DNA of 64,000 nt from Ketobacter alkanivorans (GTDB lineage Bacteria > Pseudomonadota > Gammaproteobacteria > Pseudomonadales > Ketobacteraceae). Below the pieces are notes generated by a model, which worked only from the letters and a program-made list of their open reading frames with translations, was not told where the DNA came from and ran no database searches. Every line of letters starts with the position of its first letter. Position 1 is the first letter of the stretch. The DNA is taken from assembly GCF_002863865.1 (NCBI RefSeq), contig NZ_CP022684.1, forward strand, positions 4,345,990 through 4,409,989. Reading direction: 5' to 3'. A program made the position numbers and the translations under genes. Of the stretch, positions 1-8,670 are shown piece after piece.

Positions 1-28
1 AAGGCGGCTGTAAAGGCCGCCTTTCTTG
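1..28 (+). terminator. Intrinsic terminator of a gene left of the window
   Basis: An 8-bp perfect stem (bases 1-8 paired with 16-23, GC-rich core GGCGGC/GCCGCC) with a 7-base loop is followed by a short T-rich tract. It must serve a gene that ends before base 1. The left flank is not visible, so the stem may be longer. Confidence 0.7.
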
Positions 29-91
29 TATCTGGGGGTTACATTTCCCCGGAGCAGCTTGAATTTTACGTTCCGCAAACGAAAGCAAGCA

Positions 92-103
92 GACTGTTCA
101 GTC
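92..103. promoter_or_regulatory. Palindromic operator candidate upstream of fadH
   Basis: GACTG-TT-CAGTC is a perfect 5+5 bp inverted repeat 84 bp before the fadH start. Fatty-acid degradation genes in this group are commonly repressed by TetR- or GntR-type acyl-CoA-responsive regulators that bind short palindromes. The regulator here is unknown, and a dyad of this length can occur by chance. Confidence 0.25.
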
Positions 104-186
104 GGGTTACTATTCCTGGCTACCGAATTCAGATAGGTGCGCTAGGATTGCATCAGCACTTACGAAAGCCTGTTTCAGGAGATAAC

Positions 187-2199
187 ATGAACAAGCACTA
201 TCCTCACATGCTTCAACCATTGGATCTGGGATTCACCACGTTGCGCAATCGCGTCTTAATGGGATCCATGCACACCGGGTTGGAGGATCGTTTCTACCAT
301 ATCGACAAACTGGCTAATTACTTTGCCGAGCGCGCCCGTGGTGGGGTGGGGATCATTGTTACCGGTGGTTATTCACCAAACCGCCGGGGTGACCTTCTGC
401 CCTACGGTTCCAGCATGAATAGCAAGGTGACAGCAGTGCTGCATCGCCACGTGACCGGTAAGGTTCACAATGAAGGCGGTAAGATCGCACTGCAATTGCT
501 GCACGCCGGTCGTTACGGTTATACCCCCTACAGCGTTTCTCCCTCTGGTATTAAATCGCCCATTACGCCTTTCAAACCGGCAAAGATGAGCGCTAAAGGA
601 GTGCAGGGCACTATAGATGATTATGCCCGAGCTGCTGAGTTGGCTCAGTTTGCTGGCTACGACGGTATAGAGATTATGGGCTCGGAGGGCTACCTGATTA
701 ACCAGTTCTTGGCCGAGCGCACGAACAAGCGTACTGATAAATGGGGCGGCAGTGCTGAGAACCGCATGCGTTTCCCATTAGAAGTCGTGCGCGCAATTAG
801 AAAAGCGGTAGGTTCCCATTTCATAATTATCTACCGCATTTCTCTTATGGATTTGGTTGAGGGAGGGCAAACCTGGGATGAAGTGGTCGCCCTGGCCAAA
901 TCTTTGGAAGCAGAAGGGGTCAACATTTTTAATACGGGGATCGGTTGGCATGAAGCGCGCGTACCCACCATTGTGACGTCGGTGCCTCGTGGTGCTTTTG
1001 CCTTTGCCACGGCAAAACTGAAGCAAGCTGTGACCATTCCTGTGTGCGCCAGTAACCGCATCAATACACCGGAGCTGGCTGAAGAAATCATAGCAAATGG
1101 TCAGGCCGATATGGTCTCCATGGCTCGCCCAATGCTAGCAGATGCATTCTTTGTTGCTAAGGCAGAAGCGGGCAAGGCCGATGAAATCAACACATGTATC
1201 GCTTGTAATCAGGCCTGTCTGGATCACACCTTTAAAAATAAACGGGCCAGCTGTCTGGTCAACCCTCGTGCCTGCCATGAAACCGAGCTGCGTTATATTC
1301 CTACTCTTAATAAGAAAAAGTTGGCAGTAGTGGGTGCCGGGCCGGCGGGCCTGGCAGCGGCAACAGTCGCGGCAGAGCGAGGCCACGATGTAACGCTATT
1401 TGATGCCGATGATAAAATTGGTGGCCAATTTAACATTGCCAAGCAAATTCCCGGTAAGGAAGATTTCGATGAAACCTTGAGATACTTCGGCGTCATGCTG
1501 CAGAAGCATAATGTTAGCGTCAAGTTAAGCTCATATGTTCAGGCTGATGATTTAGCTGAATTTGATGAAGTGGTTGTGGCAACCGGTATTGTGCCTCGTA
1601 CTCCTGCCATACCGGGCGTGGATCACGCTAAAGTGTTGTCTTATCTGGATGTGATTGCTCACAAGAAACCGGTAGGAAAATCAGTCGCTATTATTGGCGC
1701 AGGCGGCATCGGCTTTGATGTGGGGGAATACCTCACCCACAGTCATACCGACGACGATAAACAGCAGTGGTATAAAGAGTGGGGTGTGGATACAGCGTTG
1801 GCACACCGCTCAGCCATGGTGGAGCCGCAGGTTGCCGCCAGTCCGCGTCAGGTATATCTATTACAGCGTAAGGATTCGGCCTTGGGCAAAAACCTGGGTA
1901 AAACCAGCGGCTGGGTGCACCGCGCTCAGCTGAAAAAGAAAAATGTGGAAATGCTGGCGGGTGTCAGTTATGACCGTATTGATGATCAAGGGCTTCACAT
2001 TACCGTAAAAGGTCAGTCGCGCATACTCCCTGTGGATAACGTTATTCTGTGTGCCGGACAGGAACCCCAACGGCAACTTGCGGACGCGCTCAAAGCCAAA
2101 GGCAAGCCCGTGCATATAATTGGTGGTGCTGATATTGCCGCAGAGCTGGATGCCAAGCGAGCCATTCGTCAGGGGTCGGAACTGGCCGCCCAGCTGTAG
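187..2199 (+). CDS. fadH: NADPH-dependent 2,4-dienoyl-CoA reductase
   Basis: FadH reduces 2,4-dienoyl-CoA to an enoyl-CoA so that polyunsaturated fatty acids can enter beta-oxidation. The 670-residue product has the family size (about 670). Residues 1-330 form the FMN TIM barrel of the old yellow enzyme family, with IEIMGSEGYL near 161-170 and a His in GIGWHEAR near 255 at the expected active-site places. Cysteines 337, 340, 344 and 356 (CIACNQAC...C) make the 4Fe-4S site. VVGAGPAGLAAA near 376 is the FAD site, and IIGAGGIGFDVGEY fits the NADPH site. The ATG at 187 is chosen over an in-frame ATG at 148 because CAGGAG lies just upstream and family members start here. It is a single gene between two terminators. 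Confidence 0.95.
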   Translation: MNKHYPHMLQPLDLGFTTLRNRVLMGSMHTGLEDRFYHIDKLANYFAERARGGVGIIVTGGYSPNRRGDLLPYGSSMNSKVTAVLHRHVTGKVHNEGGKIALQLLHAGRYGYTPYSVSPSGIKSPITPFKPAKMSAKGVQGTIDDYARAAELAQFAGYDGIEIMGSEGYLINQFLAERTNKRTDKWGGSAENRMRFPLEVVRAIRKAVGSHFIIIYRISLMDLVEGGQTWDEVVALAKSLEAEGVNIFNTGIGWHEARVPTIVTSVPRGAFAFATAKLKQAVTIPVCASNRINTPELAEEIIANGQADMVSMARPMLADAFFVAKAEAGKADEINTCIACNQACLDHTFKNKRASCLVNPRACHETELRYIPTLNKKKLAVVGAGPAGLAAATVAAERGHDVTLFDADDKIGGQFNIAKQIPGKEDFDETLRYFGVMLQKHNVSVKLSSYVQADDLAEFDEVVVATGIVPRTPAIPGVDHAKVLSYLDVIAHKKPVGKSVAIIGAGGIGFDVGEYLTHSHTDDDKQQWYKEWGVDTALAHRSAMVEPQVAASPRQVYLLQRKDSALGKNLGKTSGWVHRAQLKKKNVEMLAGVSYDRIDDQGLHITVKGQSRILPVDNVILCAGQEPQRQLADALKAKGKPVHIIGGADIAAELDAKRAIRQGSELAAQL

Positions 2200-2235
2200 C
2201 CCCCATACGCAGGGGGCCCCCTGTAAGCCACACTG

Positions 2236-2286
2236 AAAACATGAGTCGGATCACGTAACTACACTGATTCGGTTCATGTTTTTTTG
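2236..2286 (+). terminator. Terminator after fadH
   Basis: An imperfect 16-bp stem (2238-2253 with 2265-2280; AACATGA pairs with TCATGTT) is followed by a run of seven T. It lies 40 bp after the fadH stop and isolates fadH from the next operon. Confidence 0.65.
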
Positions 2287-2299
2287 CTTTTAATGGCCC

Positions 2300-2337
2300 C
2301 TTAAGGTTGCCTTAAGTTTTCTTAAGTTTCAGTTAAG
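2300..2337 (+). promoter_or_regulatory. Four phased CTTAAG-type boxes: predicted response-regulator array
   Basis: The hexamers CTTAAG (2300-2305), CTTAAG (2311-2316), CTTAAG (2321-2326) and GTTAAG (2332-2337) recur every 10-11 bp, so all lie on one face of the helix. The CTTAA-N5/6-CTTAA arrangement is the known box type of PmrA/QseB-like OmpR-family regulators. The operon that starts 46 bp downstream encodes exactly such a regulator and its kinase, so autoregulation is the natural reading. No good -35 is visible. The last repeat probably replaces it, as in other activated promoters of this class. Confidence 0.65.
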
Positions 2338-2382
2338 CATGTCCATCTAACCTGACAGTACTTAAATAGCGAGGGTACTGTT

Positions 2383-3057
2383 GTGGTTGCTGCTGTATTT
2401 CCCGATCAAATCTTTGCACAACTTTCTGTGGGCGAGGTTCCTCTTCGTGTAGTGGGTTATCTGGCCTGGCACGATGGCAGGGCTCGAGTTGAACGCTTTA
2501 TAGCCCATCGTTTTCAAGAACAGCATCAAGCTAAGATCAGAGCTTTTCTTCCTATGTTGGTTGCGCTGGAATCAGTCAGTGGTGAAATCTACGCTGCCAT
2601 AGGTGTACGCAGCGCCAATGCAGAAAAGCTATTTCTAGAGCAATACCTTAATAACCCAATTGAAGCAGAGATTGCACGATACAGCCGCACTGAATGTGGC
2701 CGTAAAGATGTTATTGAAGTGGGTAACTTGGCAGCAGGTCAGCGCGGTATCAGTCGTTACTTTTTTGCCGTGTTGACAGACGTATTGTTGCAATGGGGAG
2801 CGCGCTGGTTGGCTTGTACTGGTACTCCGGATGTGGTGAATGTGTTTCATCGCCTGGGTATGCAACCTCTGGAAATTGCTGGTGCTAACCCTGACTGTCT
2901 ACCGGATCGTGGATCCCAGTGGGGCTCCTATTACAGCCATAACCCGATTGTTATGGTGGGCGAAGTGGCTCGTGGTCATGCTCTGATTCAGAAATCTGGG
3001 TTCTTGCAGCGCTGCAATTATAGGCGCTCGGAGGTGAGCGATGTCCTTATTGCTTAA
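2383..3057 (+). CDS. Thermostable hemolysin family protein (GNAT-like)
   Basis: The 224-residue product resembles the thermostable hemolysin family first named in Vibrio, which falls among GNAT-like acyltransferase folds. Supporting traits are an N-terminal YLAWHDGRARVERFI stretch, a central EVGNLAAGQRG (the usual GNAT core region), FFAVLTDVL, and a C-terminal ...GTPDVVNVFHRLG. The start is GTG at 2383 with GAGG about 8 bp upstream. No signal peptide is seen, which argues for a cytosolic enzyme rather than a secreted toxin. It is the first gene of a six-gene operon and overlaps the next gene by 17 bp. Given the acyl-activating enzyme next to it, transfer of an activated acyl group is a reasonable but untested role. 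Confidence 0.75.
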   Translation: MVAAVFPDQIFAQLSVGEVPLRVVGYLAWHDGRARVERFIAHRFQEQHQAKIRAFLPMLVALESVSGEIYAAIGVRSANAEKLFLEQYLNNPIEAEIARYSRTECGRKDVIEVGNLAAGQRGISRYFFAVLTDVLLQWGARWLACTGTPDVVNVFHRLGMQPLEIAGANPDCLPDRGSQWGSYYSHNPIVMVGEVARGHALIQKSGFLQRCNYRRSEVSDVLIA

Positions 3058-5170
3058 GCGCGTGGCTTGCTTGTCTGAATCAGTGCCTGAGTCCATTGCA
3101 CTACGAGATGCTACCTGTGAGATCTCCTACGCAGGATTGCTGAAAGTACTGAATGCATTAAGAACGGAGTTTTCACCCCTGGAGGGCGCCTCTGTAGCTT
3201 TGGTTGGCGATAACTCTTTAGCTTGGGCTGTTGTGGATTTGGCATTGCTGGCGTTGCCGGTAAGGCTGGTTCCAATACCCGCCTTTTTTAGTGCCGAACA
3301 GGTACGGCATGTATTCCAGCAAGCAAGTGTTCAGTTTGTTTTGGGTACAGCAGATTCAGTTATGAAATACGGAGATGCATGCCGGTTACTGTCCGATCCG
3401 GACGTTGCTTTGTGTGCTGTGGGGGCGGCAGGTGAAGCGATCAGTCAGTATGAAAAAGTCACATTCACCTCTGGTAGCACGGGTAGCCCAAAAGGTGTGC
3501 GGCTTGCCTTATCTACTTTGGAGCAGACGGCGCAAGCAATAGCAGCAGCCATGTCTGTAGTGAACGTGGATTCTCATCTTAGTGTATTGCCTTATGCCAC
3601 GCTGTTGGAAAATGTTGCAGGTCTTTATGCGCCGCTATTGCAGCAGGTCACCATCAATATTCGCCCTTTGCAACAGTTGGGTTTTAACGGCGCGAATCAG
3701 TTTAACGTATTTGCGCTGTTGCAGCAGTTGCAGTCCGTCCAGCCCCAAGCATGTATTTTGGTGCCGCAACTGATGATGGCATTGGTTCTTGCCTGTGAAA
3801 AAGGCTTCCCGGTTCCACATCATTTCAAATTCATTGCAGTGGGTGGAGGCAAGGTTTCAGTCGATCTTTTGAATCGCGCTGAGGCTCTTGGGCTGCCGGT
3901 ATATGAAGGTTATGGGTTGTCTGAATGCGGATCGGTTGTGTGCCTGAATCGCCCTGGAGCAAGCCGTATTGGTAGTGTGGGTAAGCCTTTGTCCCACGCG
4001 CACGTCCACCTTGGTGATGATGGCGAAATATTGGTGTCTGGCAGCACCATGCTGGGATATCTGGGTGACGTGAACAATTTGGATGTCATCGCAACGGGTG
4101 ATCTTGGTTGGCAAGATGAAGATGGTTTTATCCACATTTCCGGCCGTAAGAAAAATATGTTTATTACCGCATTTGGCCGCAATGTTAACCCCGAGTGGGT
4201 GGAAGCAGAATTGATTGCATGCCCTGCCATTGCGCAGGCAGCCGTGTTCGGCGAAGCCATGGTGGAAAACGTGGCCATCATAACCGTGCGCCATGGCTTT
4301 CAATGGTCGGATGTTGAAGAGGCTGTCGCTTTGGTCAATCAAGGTTTGCCTGACTATGCGCGGGTCTCACGAATTATTCGCTCCAGCGAACCGTTTACGG
4401 TTGGAAACCAGATGGCAACCGCTAATGGTCGTAACCGCCGTCTGGTAATAGAGCAGCACTATTTAGCTGAAATATCTAAAGGAGAACAATCCGTGGCATT
4501 TTTTGATGTGCTTAATGAGCAAACCGCTGAATCTCGAGAATACTTGCTATCTGCCCCGGTTATTGCCGCGGTACCTGAAGGTCGTTTTCTTGTAGCTGGA
4601 TATGAATACTTTCTTGAGCAAGCTTTTCATCATGTGAAACATACTGTTCCTCTGATGATGGCCTGTGGAGGCCGTTTACCTCAAGAGAAAGAGTGGGTAA
4701 GACAAGCATTAGCCGAATATATTGAGGATGAATATGGGCATCAGGAGTGGATTCTGAATGACATCGCAGCGTGCGGAGGTGATAAGGAATCTGTGCGCAC
4801 AGGGCAGCCCCATTTTTCCATCGAGCTGATGGTGTCATTCCTGTACGACCAGATTCAGCGTAAGAATCCTATGGCATTCTTTGGCATGGTGATGGTGTTG
4901 GAAGGCACCAGTATTAAGCTTGCTACACAGATGGGCAGGATCGTCCAGCAGAAGTTAGATCTGCCAAACAATGCCTTTAGCTATTTGTATTCGCATGGTG
5001 AATTGGATGTTGATCATTTTGAGTTTTTCCGCAAGCTGATGAACAGAGTTGAAGATCCAAAGGATCAAGAGGCGATCATTCATGGTGCCAATGTAGTCTA
5101 TCGGCTATATGGCGATATGCTCCGCAGTGTCCCTCTACAACAACAGGAGCCCGCACATGAAGCTGCATAG
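3041..5170 (+). CDS. Acyl-AMP ligase fused to a haem-oxygenase-like di-iron domain
   Basis: Two domains in one 709-residue chain. Residues about 1-475 are an ANL-family adenylate-forming enzyme: P-loop-like TFTSGSTGSPKG at 141-152, YEGYGLSECG at 288-297, TGDLG at 352-356 and the GRKKNMFI hinge from 368. The usual C-terminal A10 lysine seems to be Arg464 (ATANGRNRR). Residues about 490-700 look like the TenA/PqqC/UndA-type haem-oxygenase-like fold, with candidate metal ligands H530/H531/H534, E564 and H567 (an ExxH), E621, H652 and a DxxH at 656-659. Together they suggest activation of a carboxylic acid followed by an iron-dependent oxidation. The substrate is unknown. The C-terminal half is often annotated as a TenA-type regulator, but the ligand pattern favours an oxidase. 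Confidence 0.8.
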   Translation: MSLLLKRVACLSESVPESIALRDATCEISYAGLLKVLNALRTEFSPLEGASVALVGDNSLAWAVVDLALLALPVRLVPIPAFFSAEQVRHVFQQASVQFVLGTADSVMKYGDACRLLSDPDVALCAVGAAGEAISQYEKVTFTSGSTGSPKGVRLALSTLEQTAQAIAAAMSVVNVDSHLSVLPYATLLENVAGLYAPLLQQVTINIRPLQQLGFNGANQFNVFALLQQLQSVQPQACILVPQLMMALVLACEKGFPVPHHFKFIAVGGGKVSVDLLNRAEALGLPVYEGYGLSECGSVVCLNRPGASRIGSVGKPLSHAHVHLGDDGEILVSGSTMLGYLGDVNNLDVIATGDLGWQDEDGFIHISGRKKNMFITAFGRNVNPEWVEAELIACPAIAQAAVFGEAMVENVAIITVRHGFQWSDVEEAVALVNQGLPDYARVSRIIRSSEPFTVGNQMATANGRNRRLVIEQHYLAEISKGEQSVAFFDVLNEQTAESREYLLSAPVIAAVPEGRFLVAGYEYFLEQAFHHVKHTVPLMMACGGRLPQEKEWVRQALAEYIEDEYGHQEWILNDIAACGGDKESVRTGQPHFSIELMVSFLYDQIQRKNPMAFFGMVMVLEGTSIKLATQMGRIVQQKLDLPNNAFSYLYSHGELDVDHFEFFRKLMNRVEDPKDQEAIIHGANVVYRLYGDMLRSVPLQQQEPAHEAA

Positions 5171-5957
5171 TAAGAAAGTGTTATTGACCGGTGCATCTGG
5201 TGGAATTGGGCGTGCAGTTGCAATATCCCTTGCACGGCAAGGCGCTAGGTTATTGCTGGCCGGTCGCGATATGGCGGCCCTTGAAAAGCAGAAAGTAGCC
5301 ATGGCGGGAGCCGATGTCAGTATTGAATTAGTAGAGCTGGATCTGGCATCAATTGAATTAAGTGAACAGGTCGATCAGTTAATACTTAAGCATCCAGATG
5401 TGGATGTTCTGATCAATTGTGCTGGAGTGAATCTGTTCAAGGCATGCGATGCGATGAGTTCGGAACAGATTTCCCAGATGCTTGATGTTAATTTAAAAGC
5501 TGTTTTGGTGCTGACATCAGCATTGCTGCCGCTATTGAAGAGGCGCCCGCAGGCGGCAGTTGTGAATGTCGGATCTACGTTCGGCAGTATTGCCTATCCA
5601 GGTTTTGCTGCTTACAGTGCAAGTAAGTTCGGTGTACGTGGATACACGGAGGCTCTGCGCAGAGAATTGGCGGGAAGCAATGTTCAGGTGTTCTATCTCG
5701 CTCCACGAGCAACCAAGACCACCATGAATGAAAGAGCTGTCCTGGAAATGAATCAAGAGCTGGGTAACGCCATGGATGATCCTGCATGGGTGGCAGATCA
5801 GTTAGTCAAGGCTATAGAGCGGGATCGCTTTAAGCTATTTTTGGGGTGGCCGGAAAAACTGTTTGTGGTTATTAACAGTGTGTTTTCAGTGCTAGTTGAT
5901 AGAGCATTGATAAAGCAACTACCTACTATTCAAACCTATTTGAAACGGGAGATCTAA
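5157..5957 (+). CDS. SDR family NAD(P)-dependent oxidoreductase
   Basis: A 266-residue classical short-chain dehydrogenase. The Rossmann motif TGASGGIG is at about 10-17, the NCAG-type segment appears as INCAGVN, and the catalytic triad region is VNVGSTFGSIAYPGFAAYSASKFG (shown here in description only: Ser, then Tyr-x3-Lys as YSASK). The ATG at 5157, preceded by AGGAG, is preferred to an upstream in-frame ATG inside the ligase gene. It overlaps the ligase stop by 14 bp, so translation is probably coupled. Its likely job is to reduce or oxidise the product of the fused ligase/di-iron enzyme. A hydrophobic C-terminal stretch (LFVVINSVFSVLVD) may give membrane contact. Confidence 0.85.
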   Translation: MKLHSKKVLLTGASGGIGRAVAISLARQGARLLLAGRDMAALEKQKVAMAGADVSIELVELDLASIELSEQVDQLILKHPDVDVLINCAGVNLFKACDAMSSEQISQMLDVNLKAVLVLTSALLPLLKRRPQAAVVNVGSTFGSIAYPGFAAYSASKFGVRGYTEALRRELAGSNVQVFYLAPRATKTTMNERAVLEMNQELGNAMDDPAWVADQLVKAIERDRFKLFLGWPEKLFVVINSVFSVLVDRALIKQLPTIQTYLKREI

Positions 5958-5960
5958 GGC

Positions 5961-6605
5961 ATGAAGATAATATTTAGATTGTGTTTGATGTTGTTGGTAG
6001 TCAGTGCCAATTCCTGGGCTTTGCCAAGTTATGATCAACAACTATTGATCTTGCAGGAAAACTGGGCCCACGTGAACTATGAAATGCCGGAAAAAGAGCA
6101 AGAGAAAGCCTTTGAAAGCTTGGCTGCTGAGGCTGAGCGGTTTGTTCAGGCGCATCCTAACCGACCAGAACCATTGATCTGGAAGGGCATAATAGTGTCC
6201 ACATGGGCGGGAGCCCGTGGGGGGTTGGGCGCACTCGGATTGGTGAAGGAGGCAAGGTCATTGTTCGAAAAGTCAATTGATCTGGATCCAAATGCGCTGT
6301 CCGGTTCAGCATACACGTCTCTGGGCAGTCTGTACTATCAGGTGCCCGGTTGGCCAATAGCATTTGGTGATGATAAGAAAGCCAGAGAATTATTGGAGCA
6401 CGCTGTAAAAATTGACCCAAATGGCATCGACAGCAATTATTTTTATGCCGATTACTGGCTGGAAGAGGGCGACTATAGCAAAGCTAAAGTATACTTTGAA
6501 AAAGCGATGCAAGCCGACCCAAGAGCGACCCGGCCCATTGCAGACAGAGGTCGCAGGAATGAGATACTGGCCAAGCTGGATGCGGTAGAGAAAAAATTAC
6601 ACTAA
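5961..6605 (+). CDS. Exported TPR-repeat protein
   Basis: 214 residues. A signal peptide is evident (basic MKIIFR, hydrophobic LCLMLLVVSA, then WALP), so the protein is periplasmic or envelope-associated. Tetratricopeptide-like helices follow: a segment near 90-120 around ARSLFEKSIDLDPNALSG, one near 140-170 around ARELLEHAVKIDPNG, and one near 170-200 around AKVYFEKAMQADPRA. It starts 3 bp after the SDR stop and ends 9 bp before the response regulator, so it is co-transcribed. A periplasmic TPR protein next to a sensor kinase could be a binding partner or accessory factor of the sensor, but nothing in the sequence proves it. Confidence 0.8.
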   Translation: MKIIFRLCLMLLVVSANSWALPSYDQQLLILQENWAHVNYEMPEKEQEKAFESLAAEAERFVQAHPNRPEPLIWKGIIVSTWAGARGGLGALGLVKEARSLFEKSIDLDPNALSGSAYTSLGSLYYQVPGWPIAFGDDKKARELLEHAVKIDPNGIDSNYFYADYWLEEGDYSKAKVYFEKAMQADPRATRPIADRGRRNEILAKLDAVEKKLH

Positions 6606-6614
6606 GGCGATTTG

Positions 6615-7274
6615 ATGCGGCTGCTACTGATTGAAGATGATGCCATGCTAGGACGTGCGGTATTAGGTGGATTAAAAAAGGAAGGTTACTCGGTGGATTG
6701 GATGTCCGCTGGGCAGAGTGCCCTCCAGTGCCTGGAGGAAGAAGAATACGATCTTGTGGTTCTGGATTTAGGGTTACCGGATATGGATGGCACGGATGTA
6801 CTGAAGCTTATGCGTATGGCCGGAACCACAACCCCAGTAATCATCCTTACTGCCCGTGACAGCATTGCAGACAGGGTCGGTGGATTGGATCTGGGGGCGG
6901 ATGATTACCTCGCCAAGCCATTTGACCCTGATGAGCTAATGGCCCGTATCCGTGCGCTTCTGCGTCGGCGCAGCGGGCGGGCCGATAAGATTATTCACTA
7001 TCGTGATATTACGCTTTTTCCTGATTCCATGCGGGTAGAGTATCAAGGGGTGGATGTTGTTCTATCTCGTAGAGAGTATGTATTGCTTCAAGAGCTGCTC
7101 ACCAATACTGGCCGTGTTTTAACGCGAGATCAACTTGAAGAGGCTGTGTATGAAATGGGGCAGGATGTGGCCAGCAATACTATAGAGGTCCATGTCCATC
7201 ATTTACGCAAGAAATTCTACAATGATTTGATTCGTACTGTTCGTGGTGTTGGCTATCTGGTTGAGAAGGCCTGA
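6615..7274 (+). CDS. OmpR/PmrA-QseB-family response regulator
   Basis: 219 residues. The receiver domain (1-115) has the acidic pocket (LIEDD near 6-10), the phospho-acceptor Asp51 in VVLDLGLPD, Thr in ILTARD and Lys in LAKPF. The winged-helix domain (about 125-219) has the recognition region TIEVHVHHLRKKF and ends in the VRGVGYLVE wing. Overall it is closest in look to QseB/PmrA. ATG 6615 is chosen over the adjoining TTG 6612, with AAGG at a good distance. It overlaps the kinase gene by one base (TGATG). It is the likely regulator of this operon through the CTTAAG boxes at 2300-2337. Confidence 0.92.
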   Translation: MRLLLIEDDAMLGRAVLGGLKKEGYSVDWMSAGQSALQCLEEEEYDLVVLDLGLPDMDGTDVLKLMRMAGTTTPVIILTARDSIADRVGGLDLGADDYLAKPFDPDELMARIRALLRRRSGRADKIIHYRDITLFPDSMRVEYQGVDVVLSRREYVLLQELLTNTGRVLTRDQLEEAVYEMGQDVASNTIEVHVHHLRKKFYNDLIRTVRGVGYLVEKA

Positions 7275-8668
7275 TGAAATCCATCCGCAGTTATTTGATG
7301 ATCGCCGTTTCTATTGTGCTTGTGACAACCTTTGTCACAGCGATGGCAATCAGCTATTTCGAGGCGCGCCACGAAGTGGATGAGTTGTTTGATGCTGAGC
7401 TGGCCCAGACTGCACGATTGCTGAAGTTCTCCTACCTGAAAGTAGGTGGGCTAGAATCTCCGACGGTGGGAGATTCCCGTACTAAGCCTCATTCACCGGA
7501 CCGGCTGCCTGATATTGACTCCGATCTGGAGCGTACGCTCTATGGCCATCGTTACGAACGTAAAGTCATGTTTCAGGTTCGGCAAGGGGGGCGGGTTTTG
7601 TTCGAATCGGAACATGCCAGCTTTGCTTTGAATTCAGCGCCTGAGGTTGGATTTAGCGAAGTGGTTGTCGATGGGCAGCTATGGTATTTGTTTACTTTGA
7701 AAGAGGGCGGTTTGAGTTTCACTGCGGGAGAGAAAGCAGATATTCGTGACGAGCTGGCCGAAGAAATTCTGAGTAGTTATATGATCCCGTTGGTAGTCTG
7801 TTTACCACTCGTTCTGGTTTTAACGCTTTGGGTGTTGACCCGTGGATTAAAGCCTCTCCAGGAGCTTGCAAATAATATTGGTAAAAGGGGTGAGAATAAT
7901 CTTGCGCCAATTATTATGGAGGATACTCCTGAGGAAATCAGGCCGGTACTCAGTGCTTTGAACCATCTCTTTGATCAGGTTCATAATTCTATTGAAATGG
8001 AGCGGCGTTTTACCGCTATGGCATCCCATGAAATGCGGACACCCATTTCAGTTCTTAAAGTTAATGCCCAAAATGCACTAAAGGCTACCTCGGAAGAGGA
8101 GCGTCAGCTTTATTTGAATGATCTGGATAAAGGGGTTGATCGAGCCAGCCGCCTTATGGAGCAGCTTTTGACTCTGAGTAAATTAGAGCAAACAGAGTTG
8201 GCATATGAGCGACAAATTATCGACCTTCTGCCTTTGGTGCGGGAGGAAATTGCGGCAATGTACCCGTTGGCAGCGGGGCGGGGTGTTCAGGTTAGTCTTG
8301 ATTGCGGTCTAGATACGGCAGAGTTGAAATCAGTTCCCCAGTTGGTTCCTGTTGTGGTGCGTAACTTGATTGAGAATGCAATCAAATATGCGCCAGATGG
8401 AGGCGAGGTTAAAGTAACGATTGTACGAGCACCTACCCATCTGCATTTGATTATCGAGGATAATGGTATTGGTGTGCCTGAACCAGAGCGTGAGAATATC
8501 TTTAATCGATTCTATCGCTTACCCAATGCAGCAGTGCAGGGTTCCGGGTTGGGATTAGCTATTGTTCGACGGATTCTAGATATTCTAGAAGCAAATATTA
8601 CGTTAACAGAAAGTACGGTCCTGGGCGGATTGATGGTGGATATTGCCTTTCCGCAAAGTGAGCAATAG
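7274..8668 (+). CDS. Sensor histidine kinase (QseC/PmrB-like)
   Basis: 464 residues. TM1 is at about 8-28, a periplasmic domain at about 30-168, TM2 at about 170-190, then HAMP. The H-box has His252 in MASHEMRTPI, the N-box is NLIENAIKYAPDGG, and the G-boxes are DNGIGV and GSGLGLAIV. It pairs with the regulator gene it overlaps. The periplasmic domain has the size and the KxGG/DLYxH-like flavour of the QseC family sensor domain, where polyamines, metals or quorum-type signals have been proposed. The real ligand is unknown. A TPR protein encoded two genes upstream would sit on the same side of the membrane. Confidence 0.92.
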   Translation: MKSIRSYLMIAVSIVLVTTFVTAMAISYFEARHEVDELFDAELAQTARLLKFSYLKVGGLESPTVGDSRTKPHSPDRLPDIDSDLERTLYGHRYERKVMFQVRQGGRVLFESEHASFALNSAPEVGFSEVVVDGQLWYLFTLKEGGLSFTAGEKADIRDELAEEILSSYMIPLVVCLPLVLVLTLWVLTRGLKPLQELANNIGKRGENNLAPIIMEDTPEEIRPVLSALNHLFDQVHNSIEMERRFTAMASHEMRTPISVLKVNAQNALKATSEEERQLYLNDLDKGVDRASRLMEQLLTLSKLEQTELAYERQIIDLLPLVREEIAAMYPLAAGRGVQVSLDCGLDTAELKSVPQLVPVVVRNLIENAIKYAPDGGEVKVTIVRAPTHLHLIIEDNGIGVPEPERENIFNRFYRLPNAAVQGSGLGLAIVRRILDILEANITLTESTVLGGLMVDIAFPQSEQ

Positions 8669-8670
8669 GC

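Noticed and set aside
2199..2221. GCCCCC...GGGGGC hairpin right at the fadH stop as the main terminator
   Set aside because: It has no T-tract, and the longer stem with T7 at 2236-2286 fits better. The first may only protect the 3' end.
2383..3057. Secreted pore-forming hemolysin based on the family name
   Set aside because: There is no signal peptide, and operon context with acyl-activating enzymes plus the GNAT-like core favour a cytosolic enzyme.
3857..4342. 161-codon minus-strand open frame inside the acyl ligase gene
   Set aside because: The plus-strand frame has intact ANL motifs throughout this stretch, so the antisense frame is incidental.
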